This document shows, piece by piece, positions 1 to 10,480 of a stretch of 64,000 bases of DNA. The translations under genes and the position numbers were made by a program. The notes beneath the pieces are model-generated. The model was not told the DNA's origin. It saw only the letters and a list, made by a program, of their open reading frames with translations, and searched no databases. How positions within the stretch are numbered: position 1 is the first letter of the stretch; each line of letters starts with the position of its first letter. This DNA is from Tanytarsus gracilentus. Lineage: Eukaryota > Arthropoda > Insecta > Diptera > Chironomidae. Location of the stretch: the NCBI GenBank assembly GCA_038502055.1, contig JAXRKN010000043.1, positions 7,440,001 through 7,504,000 of the forward strand. Direction: 5' to 3'.

Positions 1-1193
1 GGCACTCGACCAGCGTTAACAAAATATTCTTTCCTTGTCTCTTGGTCATTAATTCTCTTGATGTAGTCAATTAATTTTGCATTCGATGTTCTCGAGTTGT
101 CAGCAACTGAGAAAGGGCCAATGCCAGATTTAATGTTGCTCCTCGATGTGAACATATCACGAACATCTCTCACACTGAACGGTCCAATGCCTCGATTTTT
201 ATCCTCAATCTCGTCTGAAAAATTATCAGCCGTCGTAAAGGGACCAATGCTCTTTTGACGTGCATGCGACTCTTCCTTCACCGGATAGATCAATTGACCA
301 TACTCGACTGTTTTTGGTGGAACATATCCATTCTCATATGGCACAAGTTCACCGTTAATCACTCGACCTTGTCGCCACGTTTGTTTCTTATCGTTTTCAT
401 CGTCGGGCACTCGAATGCCACTAATGACGGGAATGCCATCAGAGCCGATTTCCATCAACGAACGACCACGCTTATTTCCTTGATCTTTAACGAAAACATT
501 TTCTGAATTAATCACGACCGGTTCGGGCACTTTTGTGTGCACTTGCGATCGATCATTTTGAAGAATCGATGACGATCTTCCCTGTCTGCCGCTCTCAACC
601 TGCTGCACGTGCTTCATAAATGAATTAATTACGTTCGCGGATTTTTGATCGCTCGGCGGCGTGAAACGATAAGATGAAGATTGCTGGAGTGTTGTGACTG
701 GCATTTGCGACCACCCATGATAAACTCTGGTATTTTCAAATTGTTGCTGATGAAGTTTTTGAATTTGATCGTCGTTCATTCGCTCGAGCACCTGAGTCGG
801 TCCAAAAAGACCACGACGAACTTCGCCGCGTGAAAACTGATTGCTCGCATCATAAAATGCACTCTGACGTGGTTCGTTATTGAGAGAAGTTTTTCCATCG
901 CGTTTCTTTACTAAAATTGTTGCAACGCCGCCATTGTTTGTTCTCACATTAAGTGACTGCATGCTATCGGGATTTAAACTGCGAGAAACTTTCAATTCCG
1001 CTCGAGTGTATGTCGGTCTGAAGATTGTTTTGGGCTTTGCTGTGTTGGACTCTGTGCTCTCATCGGGATTAATGGCGGTTACTTTGAACGATCCTTTGCC
1101 GTTTGATTTTGAAGTGTCATCGGCGAGGGAAAAATGCAAGAAAACGGCCAGAAGCAGGGCAATGGCAAATTTAGGTAATTTATGAGAAGACAT
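1..1193 (-). CDS. Gene A: putative secreted protein with IGPF repeats (partial, C-terminus outside window)
   Basis: I do not recognise this gene. A reading frame starts at the ATG at 1193 and stays open for 397 codons to the window edge, so the C-terminus is missing. Residues 1 to about 24 form a signal peptide (MSSHKLPKFAIALLLAVFLH, then FSLA). The body is polar and rich in Ser, Arg, Gln and Asn. Near the edge a unit of about 21 residues occurs three times, each opening with IGPF (about residues 314, 335 and 357; SIGPFTTADN, GIGPFSVRDV, GIGPFSVADN). The start codon follows directly on a splice acceptor (TTTCTAG/ATG); a matching donor lies at 1253/1252, so a 59-bp intron separates a 5' UTR exon from the coding exon. 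Gene F has the same acceptor-at-ATG arrangement. Function unknown; secretion is inferred. A further intron within the open frame is not excluded. Confidence 0.7.
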   Translation of the reverse strand, partial: MSSHKLPKFAIALLLAVFLHFSLADDTSKSNGKGSFKVTAINPDESTESNTAKPKTIFRPTYTRAELKVSRSLNPDSMQSLNVRTNNGGVATILVKKRDGKTSLNNEPRQSAFYDASNQFSRGEVRRGLFGPTQVLERMNDDQIQKLHQQQFENTRVYHGWSQMPVTTLQQSSSYRFTPPSDQKSANVINSFMKHVQQVESGRQGRSSSILQNDRSQVHTKVPEPVVINSENVFVKDQGNKRGRSLMEIGSDGIPVISGIRVPDDENDKKQTWRQGRVINGELVPYENGYVPPKTVEYGQLIYPVKEESHARQKSIGPFTTADNFSDEIEDKNRGIGPFSVRDVRDMFTSRSNIKSGIGPFSVADNSRTSNAKLIDYIKRINDQETRKEYFVNAGRV

Positions 1194-1252
1194 CTAGAAA
1201 TAAATTTTATTTTAATTTAGAATTAATTATTAATTATTAATTAAAATTTTAC
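1194..1252 (-). other. 5' UTR intron of gene A
   Basis: On the minus strand the donor reads TTAAG/GTAAAA and the acceptor TTTATTTCTAG/ATG. The intron is 59 bp, in the size range of other introns here. The upstream UTR exon extends rightward from 1253; its 5' end is not determined. Confidence 0.5.
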
Positions 1253-1253
1253 C

Positions 1254-4200
1254 TTAACTTAAAACTCCAATCTTCTCTTTTTTTGTAATTTTGTCTCGTT
1301 GCGTGTTTGATGATAAATCGAAAAAAATGCAATAATTTCTAATCAATTACTTCCAAGTTTGCTGCTAGTTTTTTTTTTCGCTAATTGATTTCCCTTGCAA
1401 TCATTTTCTTTTTTGCTTCTTTTCTCTTTCGGCTTAAATGAAATTTTTCTCTCTTTTTAAATAAATTTTTTTCAGCTCTGATAACTTTTCTTCTTTCCGA
1501 AAATCTTTTTTTTTGAAGTATTTTTCCGCTTTGCTATTTAATGCTTGCTGCTTAAATATCTGAAAACGAGAGAGAATTGTTAATTTTTTTTATTACTTTT
1601 TTCCTCATCACAACTAAAAACATTTCACGCAATTGCTCGTGGCTTTTCTCTTGAAATACATCTCGAGGCGTTTTTTCACTTCACATATACACAAGAATTG
1701 ATTAGTTTTTAGCTCTTCGCTAATTAGCAAGTTAGTTCGGACATAATTTCTTCTTATCTCGCACACTTTCGCCTACAATTCGGTCATTGAAAAATTGACT
1801 TTTACGACTTTTAATTGAGCAAATACAAATTGCTTTATTTTTACAAACGTTTTTCCTCTTTTTAGCTTTTAAAGCGTCATAAAAATCTCTGCTTAGTTTA
1901 ACTTCATTGACGGGTCGAAATTTTTATCACTTTCACTCTAGTTATCATCACTGAGATTTGATGCGTTGAAAATTGTATCATTGGATTATTTTTCATGGTT
2001 AATTGCATGATTAATAAGTGGCAGCGTGTGTTAATACTTTTGAGAAATAATTTAAATTTTTTTGAATGAAAGAAAATTAAATATTTTTTTAATTGCTCAA
2101 AAGTCATTCGATAAATTTATCACATTCAAAAGTTCAAAGCTCCACATTTAATCCACCATGAAAATTGCACTTGGTACTTTCTTTTTCATCATTCTGTTTT
2201 TTGGCGAATTCGACAGCAATTATGCTCTCTCACTCACAATACAGCTGGTCATGTGTGTGGCATTTTTATGGCCCGACTATAGAGAGTAATAAACGATTAT
2301 TCAGCACAATTTAGTCTTTTTTGTTCAATGAGAAATTTTCGCAGAAGCAAAAAAAAAATATTTAGAAACGATCCATCACTCCGACAATCTCGATCTCTTT
2401 TAAACGCCATGTCTCATGTGTGTGCATTATAATGCTCATCACTTCAATAAGTAGCGGAAGAAGAATTCGAAAGTGATTTTTCCAACAGCGACATGCACAT
2501 AAAAAAAATTATTAACATATCGACGACGAAGAGTCATCTCGAAAAATCTTCTTTAAAATGCGAGAAACAAAGAGTTTCGTTGATGCAGCATTTTACGACT
2601 TGCATGAGGTAAAATTTCCATGCAAATAACCTTCGAGTGGGATGAGTCAGAAATTTTTTCGTAAATGGAATTTAAATTGGAAATTTTAACGACATTTTTG
2701 AATTTAAACGCTATCAAATTTCCCTTTTACGAGTCTTTGAACTTTCCACTCGAGTGCATTTGTCAAAATTGCTTTATGCAAATAATCTCGAGTGAGAAAA
2801 ATGCACAAAAGATTTCACAATTCCGGTGTTGTATGTGCACAAGTATTATATAAAGAGCGAGAGAGAAAAAATGTAATTTCTTGAGCATTTCAAATATGAA
2901 AATTCACTTTCTTTCAAGAGCAACGTGTTCGCGGCTAAGTGTAGAGATAGACATGCCGGAGCAGAAGAAGAAGAAGAAAATTGAACATGTAAGAGAGAGA
3001 ATTGTAAGCAGCCAATTGTAGTAAATGTTATGTGAGGTGAAATTTGTGTGTAAAATATTTTAATGTAAGGGCAAAATCTATTTTTGGGATGTCAAGTGGA
3101 ATTTTTCGTGCTTTAATTTTTAAACTAGAAATTTTTATTTTTTTTAAATTTAAAATTTCAGTTTTTGTTATAAAATATTTAATAAAAATTAAACTCAAAG
3201 AGAGAAGAAATCTGAGACCTATATTAGAGTGCATAAAGCATGAATTTATTAGTCAGCACGGAAGTTAAAGCTCTCATTGTGATGAATCATAAGCGAAATT
3301 TTTCTCTTGCAGCATTTTCACCGAGAAGAGCTAACAAACATTAAAATGTGCATGAATGAATTTAAATATCCGCTAACAAACGAGCCTATGAGCTAATGAT
3401 GATGATGATGATTTTTGCTATTTAAATTAATTAAGCAACAATGGCTTTTGAGACAATTGCGATGAAGATTTCTTTCTCTTTCCATTTCATTGCATCGTAT
3501 GCCGTAATATTCATCCAGTCACGACTTCCGCGAGTCTCTTCTCGGGCGCAAACTCTCTCGACATAACTTTTTTGTTATTGCATGCGGCAAATAGAATGCT
3601 CGAGTCGAGTTCAATTGAAAGTAAAAGTAAAATTTTCGATTTCATTTGAATTTTTCTCGTTGTTCGATTGTCGAGTGGTCGAGAATTCACAATTTGAGTT
3701 AAATTTAAATTTTGCATTTCTAAATTTTTAAGTGAAAATATTTTAAAACTTTTTGATTCAAAAAATGCTAAAAAAATGTAATTTTTTAATTAAAACATTT
3801 TTTTAGTATCAAAAGTTTTGATTCAAAAAATACTTAAAAAAAATTTAATTTTAAATTTAATTTTTTTAAGATTTTTAAAAGTGCTTTAATTAAAATATCA
3901 AATCTAAATCTTCCATATAAGATTTCACGATATCTTGAACATTTTCAACCGCCTCTCACACAACTTTTTAATTAATTTTTTTAATTTCTTTCTGTCACAA
4001 CAAAAATTAATACTTTTATCGTCGATAAGCGATCTTGTACGCATTTTTTCTTAATTTAAGTCTTCAATTAATAAGCATGTGAGTCTGTTTCACTCTCCAA
4101 TTAACAATTAACACACTGAATTTTCTCTTCGATTCCAATTTTTTTTAATTTCTTTTTTTCACATGATGTAAATTTTCACTTAGATTTTTATAATTTCGAG

Positions 4201-6290
4201 AAAAACCACCACAAGCGTTGAGATTAGAAAGATTATATGCAATTTTTTGTCATACCGAAAACTCGCAAATAAAATATTCACTTCTTCTGTCTAAAAACGT
4301 CTTACGGTAATCGCTTTCAAATAAGTACTGGTGATGCCGCACCAAAAGAAAAAATCCGCAGCATAATTTTTCTCCTCCCCGATACTCCGAAAAAAAAAGC
4401 TTTCGCGATGTTTCAGTGGAGTGCGATTGTATTTTGTGAGAGTGTGCAACATGATCTTGACTCATGAAATTCATTTGATGATAAAAAATGTTAAAATTGC
4501 CGAACTTTAAATATGGAGGAAAATGATCATAGAAAAATAATTAAAGAATTTCTTAAATATTTTTTATTTTTGAAAATATAAAAATTTCTTGATTATTTTT
4601 AAAAAAATTTAGTTTCCTCTCCTTGCCACTCACACACCTGAGCTAAAAAATTTTCAACGTTAATGAAAAGAAAGTTCGCTAAGGCATTTCTCGCCGCTCT
4701 CCACCTCTGCCTATTGCAGTGATTATACAACATTTTTTTATGTGGCTATAAGTTGATAAAATATGCCCCGTTTTGTATCGTAATCCAATTCAGCGTGTAA
4801 CATTCCATTTATGTGTGCGGAGGTGTTGCGGCATAACCTTGAACTTGTGAAAATTTCACTTCAACTATTTCCAATTGATTTATCATCTTCCGACGGTGAA
4901 AAGTTTGTGCCTTAATCAATTGATAAATGATCACTTTAAAAAGTAGGAAAAATCTCATCGGGCGACTTTCAATTACTCCGAAAATATTTTCCCACCTTCG
5001 AAAAAGAAAAAAACTCTGCGTGAAAAATTCGATAAATTCAAACTGAAATAATTTCTTTAATGATCAATTTACATTTTGATGTCCTATCACTCGTCTGGCT
5101 TTCATAACATTTTTCGCTAATTTTATATCGCTGCAATAAAAAAAAGATCGCTCGAAAAACTCTCACTGACAAAGTTAAAAATAAAAGGTAAAAAAGAAGA
5201 AGCTCTAAAGCGCAATTTAAGAAAAGAAACCTGTAATAATGTCGATGATCATATCAAGATATGTGTGCACACACAAAAAAGTGACACATTGAGCATTTCC
5301 ATGTGCTCATCGAGAAATAAATATTGACATGGTGAAAAGGAGAAATGGGAAAGGAGTTAAGCGAGCTGAATGTGAATTGCACGGCACTTGTTTTCACAAT
5401 TTTGCACATTGCGTATCAAGGGATGTGAAACAGTGACAGACTTTTGAATCTCTAAAAGTTTTAATTTATTTTTAAAATCAAAAATGTTTAAAAAAATTCT
5501 TGGCTGATTTTATCAAAACACATTTACCATCGATATAATTGTGCATTCCGCATATTCACTCGCTTCCAGTCCACCGTGTGCCTTTCTCAATTTTCTTCTC
5601 CCAATAAAATGTGACTCGATGAACGATGGCAAAAAAATAAATGAAATATTTTTATTGATTGTCAGATTAGCAGCAAGCGAGAGAAGAAAATATTTTCACT
5701 CTCCTTTCGCACCTAATTCCTTTCTGACACATGGCGGCATAACTCATTCACACTCTTGATTTAAGAAATCAACATCTAGAGATAAAATGCCGTACGCGTA
5801 ACAGATGAATGACATTTTTTTTCTATGTTGGCTTGTGTCAAATTTTGATGTCTTCAAATCGATCGAAGTGAGAGCAATTTGATGGACGATAAAGCGGAGG
5901 AATTCCTGTTGAGTGCTCTAATCGTCAAGTTCGAAAACTTCAGTGTGTGTCGGATGGAAGTAATGAGATGAAGTATTTAACCAATTTTTGTGGGTTTACA
6001 CAGAAAATTTATCGTCGACTCGTTTTTTTCGTGGCATTTAAATCGATTTCGTTAAGGGGTGAGGACAAAAAATTTGGGCAGATTGAAAATTATTTTTAAA
6101 TATTTAAACTCAATCTTAATAATTTTTTATGCGACCCTCAACTTCATTTCTTTCTTCGGTAATTTCTTATTTTCCTTCCGCGAACGCCAAAAGACGTGCA
6201 AAAAATCTCAAATTGTCAATTCCGATTAGCTCGATGGCAATTATTTTCGCATAAATCACTCCTCTCTTTATTATTTAGAGAATAAAAGTC
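1254..6290. other. Intergenic, AT-rich, no gene recognised
   Basis: About 5 kb between gene A and the retrotransposon. Open frames here are short, AT-biased and without domain features. Homopolymer A/T runs are frequent. It presumably includes the promoter of gene A, but no clear TATA/Inr pair was found. Confidence 0.5.
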
Positions 6291-6379
6291 AAAAAATTTT
6301 GAAAATTAAAAATTCCATATAAATTCTAAGATTTAATTAAGTAAAATTTATTAATTCAACGTATAAGTCATTAAAGTCC

Positions 6380-7552
6380 ATGAGCGGGTCGGAGTTTAGT
6401 CGATCCAACGTTCGTACAAACGGAGGATCGGAAAATTCGTCAGTCGGCGACCAAGTAGAGTGTCCATCTTGCTCCAAGACAAATTGCGACGTTCAATGTT
6501 TTTTGTGCAGCACGGAAAGTCATCTATCGTGTGATCCTAGACAAAAGGAAAAGGTTGGCAAGACGACTCGAAGCGACAAAAATGAAACAGTGAAAATTCA
6601 AATGGCAACAAAAATTGGATTTAGATACATTTGCAATAACTGCATGGAGTCTTCTTCTTCTGTCTTTACTCTTTTGTCGAACCTCAGTACTGTTTTGAGT
6701 TCTCTCAATGCGCGGGTAAGTGAGATTGAGTCAGTCCTCTCAAAAAACAATGAAGAGCGACCTAAGGGTGCGTCATATTCGAGTGTACTGAAGAGGAAAA
6801 ATGATGATAAAAATGAAAGTGTAATTTTGATCACATCCAATGATGAGCAAGTAACAAGGGATGTAGTTAAAGGGAAAATTGACAATGTAATTGATCCTAA
6901 AGGGAATAAGATTTCGGGTTTCCATAATTTGCCGAACAATAAAGTCTTGATTAAATCAAGAGGTGATAATATTGAAAAATTAGTCGTAGATATGAAAGTC
7001 AATCTTGGTGGAAATTATGATGTGAAACTGTTAAATAAAAAACAGCCGAAATTGAAAATTGTTGGGTTAAAGGCTATTGACATTACAAATGATCAACTGG
7101 AAGATGCCATTAGAGCACAAAATGAAATTATCATGGACACCCATGAGATTAAAATTGTGAAAACATATCCTAGTGGTAAGAATAAGGATACTTTAAGTAT
7201 TATCGCTGAAGTTGATACGAAGTTACATCAAGTGCTTCTAAAGGCCAAGAAAATCATGATTCAATGGAATATATGCCATGTATATGATGCCACGCAAGTC
7301 ACACGTTGCTATAAGTGCTCGCGTTTATCTCACATAGAGAGTGAATGTAAAAACGAAATATGTTGCCCTAAGTGTTCTGAACATCATCGTTTAAATGAAT
7401 GCAAAAATGAAATCCATAAATGCGTAAATTGCTGTGAAGCCAATGTTAAATTCAAATTAAAATTAGACACAAACCATGCGGCTAGTGACCCAAAATGCGA
7501 GACAATGTTAAATATTTTGAAGCGCAAGCTTCGTAATATGAAAAATAATTAG
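6380..7552 (+). CDS. LINE ORF1: gag-like nucleic-acid-binding protein with zinc knuckles
   Basis: A full-length 390-residue ORF1. Near the N-terminus (about residues 28-93) are cysteine/histidine pairs resembling the PHD-like finger in some CR1- and Jockey-group ORF1 proteins (CPSCSKTNC, CFLC, ICNNC). The C-terminal third carries CCHC knuckles: CYKCSRLSHIESEC fits CX2CX4HX4C, followed by CPKCSEHHRLNEC (CX2CX3HX4C) and a longer C-C-H-C unit ending NHAASDPKC. This tandem arrangement is characteristic of ORF1 in insect LINEs, which packages element RNA. The intact frame contrasts with the ruined downstream reverse transcriptase, so the copy cannot move on its own. Confidence 0.82.
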   Translation: MSGSEFSRSNVRTNGGSENSSVGDQVECPSCSKTNCDVQCFLCSTESHLSCDPRQKEKVGKTTRSDKNETVKIQMATKIGFRYICNNCMESSSSVFTLLSNLSTVLSSLNARVSEIESVLSKNNEERPKGASYSSVLKRKNDDKNESVILITSNDEQVTRDVVKGKIDNVIDPKGNKISGFHNLPNNKVLIKSRGDNIEKLVVDMKVNLGGNYDVKLLNKKQPKLKIVGLKAIDITNDQLEDAIRAQNEIIMDTHEIKIVKTYPSGKNKDTLSIIAEVDTKLHQVLLKAKKIMIQWNICHVYDATQVTRCYKCSRLSHIESECKNEICCPKCSEHHRLNECKNEIHKCVNCCEANVKFKLKLDTNHAASDPKCETMLNILKRKLRNMKNN

Positions 7553-7570
7553 CAATTACAGTACCAAATA

Positions 7571-9910
7571 ATGTACACGAACATGCGTAGTCTATTTGCA
7601 AATATAAATTTATTAAGAGTATCAGTGACGGAAATAAAACCAAAAATTATATTACTAAGTGAAACGAGAACAGTCGATAATATGATCGACACCGAACTAA
7701 ATCTAAGTGGATACAAAATTTTCCGATGCGATTCAATTAACAGACATACTGGTGGCGTAGTTATATACATTCATGAGGATATAAGTGCTCATATAGTGTA
7801 CAAATCAGATATAAATTATATATGGTGCCTTGCTATTAAAGTCGATAGAGGTTTTCTAAACGATATTTTCTGTGTCTTATACAGAGGACATCAGAGTATT
7901 AATAGCGATTTCATAACGCTGTTTAATGAAATGAACGAAAAGTTATCGTGTGAAAACGGAATGATACACATCATAGGCGATTTCAACTACGATTACAATT
8001 CTGATAATATTGTAAAACTATTAAAATCAACAGCTCGATCATACAATATGAAACAAATAATAAGTGAGGCCACACGGGTCACAAATGAATCTGCAAAAAT
8101 TATCGACTGGTATTTCACGAATAGAAAAAATCTAAATTGGATTGTCAGCGATAGCTCACAAATTTCTGACCATAAATTAATACTCATAAATATAAATTTT
8201 AACTCAAGCGTAAAAAAGAAAATTACAATAAAAGATTTCTCGAATTATTCTAGAGAAAACTTAATTAATGCACTAAACACAATCAATTGGTGTGAGTATG
8301 AGCAATGTGAAAATGTTAATGACAAGAGTGAATTTATATTTATATTTAAATGAAATTCTCAGTGAATTGATTGGGTCTAAACAAATAATCACCGATAGTT
8401 CTGTTAGATGGTACAATAGTGAATTGGAAAAACTTAAAAAATTCCGAGACGAAAAACACTCAATTTGGGTCACAAATAAAAATGCATTGTTATGAATGAT
8501 TATAAAATAGCAAGAAAAATTATAAAAATGCGTTGAAAATGCTGAGAAAAATTATTTATGAATAAATAAATAAAAATCGTCATAATCCACAAAAATTATG
8601 GAAAATTCTAAAACATGCTCAGTGAAAAAATTGACCATTAAGATATTTGAGTTGGGAATAGAAACAGACAAGGTAAATTTGGAAAAGTTAAATATTTTTT
8701 GTCACAAGCATTGTAGATCTATAAGTCAAAAGTCAAGTCTTTATGAAGTTTCATTGTTGAATTTAATTTTAAATAAGAAATGATTAGATTTTTAGGAATC
8801 AAATAAAATATGGGAAATAAGGGCAGAATCTTTGTGGGTTGCATGTCAATTCAAAAAGCGTTTTGGACATGATTTTTCACTCAGAAATGGTGAATTTCAG
8901 ATTATTTAAATCATCATATATGCATTAAGAAAGAAAATAATAGTGTCATTGACCAATAATGTTGGAATTGAAGAAAGATTCTTGAATGTGTAGTAAATTG
9001 ATTTTTAAATATTTTCGAGAATAGGTTTAGAAAAAAAATTTTGTGTTATAGTAATTGATGATAAATGATTGCTATTTTTCTAGTTTGAAAGAGTGAATTA
9101 TAAATTTTTGAGTGATTCGGCTTCTAATGTGATGTTTATCTTTGAACAGAAAAAGAGCACTAATTGCTATTTAGTATTGATATTGGCATTCCGAGGGGTG
9201 TTTTTTAATTTATTATATGATTATTAATTTGAAGTAAATTTGCCATTGTATAATGATGATAAGTAAATGTGGATGAAGGTAAATGTGATTTGAAAGACAT
9301 TCATTATTTGTTCTCAGCTATCTCTAATATTTAAAAAAAAATATATGTTTCTCAATAAAAATATATCAAATTAGAATCAATCAATCATGATGAGGTAATG
9401 TTAAATTTGGGAGTAGTTTAGACGACGTTGTATTAATCTTCACTGATGAAATGTAGAAAATTAAATATTAAATATATATTTAAAAGATGAGAAAAAATTT
9501 AAGTTTCACAGTAATTATTTTTACTCTCTTTGTACAGTCGCATATAGACAATCGGGTTCGCTCTCTTTAGTTTAAACCAGTCTCAGTTGTCGCGTATCGT
9601 TGTTCAAAATCGGTTATGGCGTTTTGGGGCTGAGGAGGAGAAGTATTTTTAATGTTGGTGCTATTGGTCAGTTAAAAGTGTAAAATGGAATTGTCTAAAA
9701 TTTAAAAGTTCAGAAGGATATGCCCTGAATATCGATAATCGCACGGGCAATAATCATATTATGAAACGAGAGAGAAAATTATATAATTATGCTAATTGTC
9801 TAAAGTCATCGGTTGAGGGGGAGTTAATGTGGTTATTGAAGTAAGAAAAATTCAAATTATTAACATGTTCTTAAATGCCCAGAAATACTTAAAAGTAAAT
9901 AAATACACAA
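7571..9910 (+). pseudogene. LINE ORF2: endonuclease plus degenerate reverse transcriptase
   Basis: The first 260 codons (7571-8353) are open and encode an endonuclease/exonuclease/phosphatase fold: the glutamate motif LLSETRT, the GDFNYD motif and the terminal SDH motif (near 8166) are all present. After about 8292 the frame shifts; the next piece is readable to about 8495 (typical linker wording: WYNSELEKLKKFRDEKHS), then stops and indels accumulate. Reverse transcriptase remnants persist near 9180-9265, with the YADD-type active site changed to YNDD, and a C-terminal piece near 9826-9900. The product would be a truncated endonuclease without reverse transcriptase. Confidence 0.78.
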
Positions 9911-9920
9911 TACAATACAA

Positions 9921-10480
9921 TAAATGGATTAATTTTTCCGTGCAACATTTTTCATCGACCGCTTATGCTGCCATAATGACAACGATTACGTTCCGACTAC
10001 TGACGATATATGTAGAAAGTGAATAATGTTTGAATGTCTTGTCTGCTATTTTCATTGGCATTTTTATGAGGCGCTGAGTGTTTTTTTTTTGCATTTCCAG
10101 TTTTATTATTTTTTCGCCACATTTTTCCTCAGTCAATGCCCGTGGTGCGATGCGGCGATATTTATTAGAAATTTTTCTTACCTGAACCTGATTGTAATTA
10201 TTGAATAACCGCGGAATGTGTAATAACTTTTTCCTTAATGATAAATGACAGATTTTTTTAAGTGAAATTTTTGTTTCATTTTTTTAAAATTTTAATTCAC
10301 AAAAAACGTCAACATATTTTTACAATTCAAAAATATCAAATAAAAAGTTTTCGTGAAATTTTTTTTTTCAAAACTTTTATTATAAATTTTTAAAAAATTT
10401 CATCTTAACCTAAAATTAATTTTGAGATCTCGATTGACACGCAATCGTTTCAAAATCTATAAAAAATATCTTTGGAATTT
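9921..10480. other. Short intergenic stretch, no gene seen
   Basis: AT-rich sequence between the 3' end of the LINE and the stop codon of gene B, with several A/T homopolymer runs. It probably includes the 3' UTR of gene B (minus strand). Confidence 0.4.

Larger units (their letters stand above)
6300..9920 (+). mobile_element. Non-LTR (LINE) retrotransposon copy, Jockey/CR1-like, decayed in ORF2
   Basis: A two-ORF element. ORF1 (6380-7552) is an intact gag-like protein with zinc knuckles. ORF2 begins 18 bp later with an apurinic-type endonuclease and continues into a frameshifted reverse transcriptase, visible as scattered homology islands: a conserved PQ-like core written as IPRGV near 9190 and a degenerate active site LYNDD near 9243. 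A LINE-like C-terminal tail (IEVRKIQIINMF) lies near 9830-9870. The 3' end is probably near 9905-9920, where ACAAT-type repeats occur. The 5' boundary and target-site duplication were not identified. Clade placement (CR1, Jockey or R1 group) is uncertain. Confidence 0.8.

Noticed and set aside
9829..10208. Short frames after the LINE
   Set aside because: The first is the decayed tail of LINE ORF2; the second is AT-rich random sequence.
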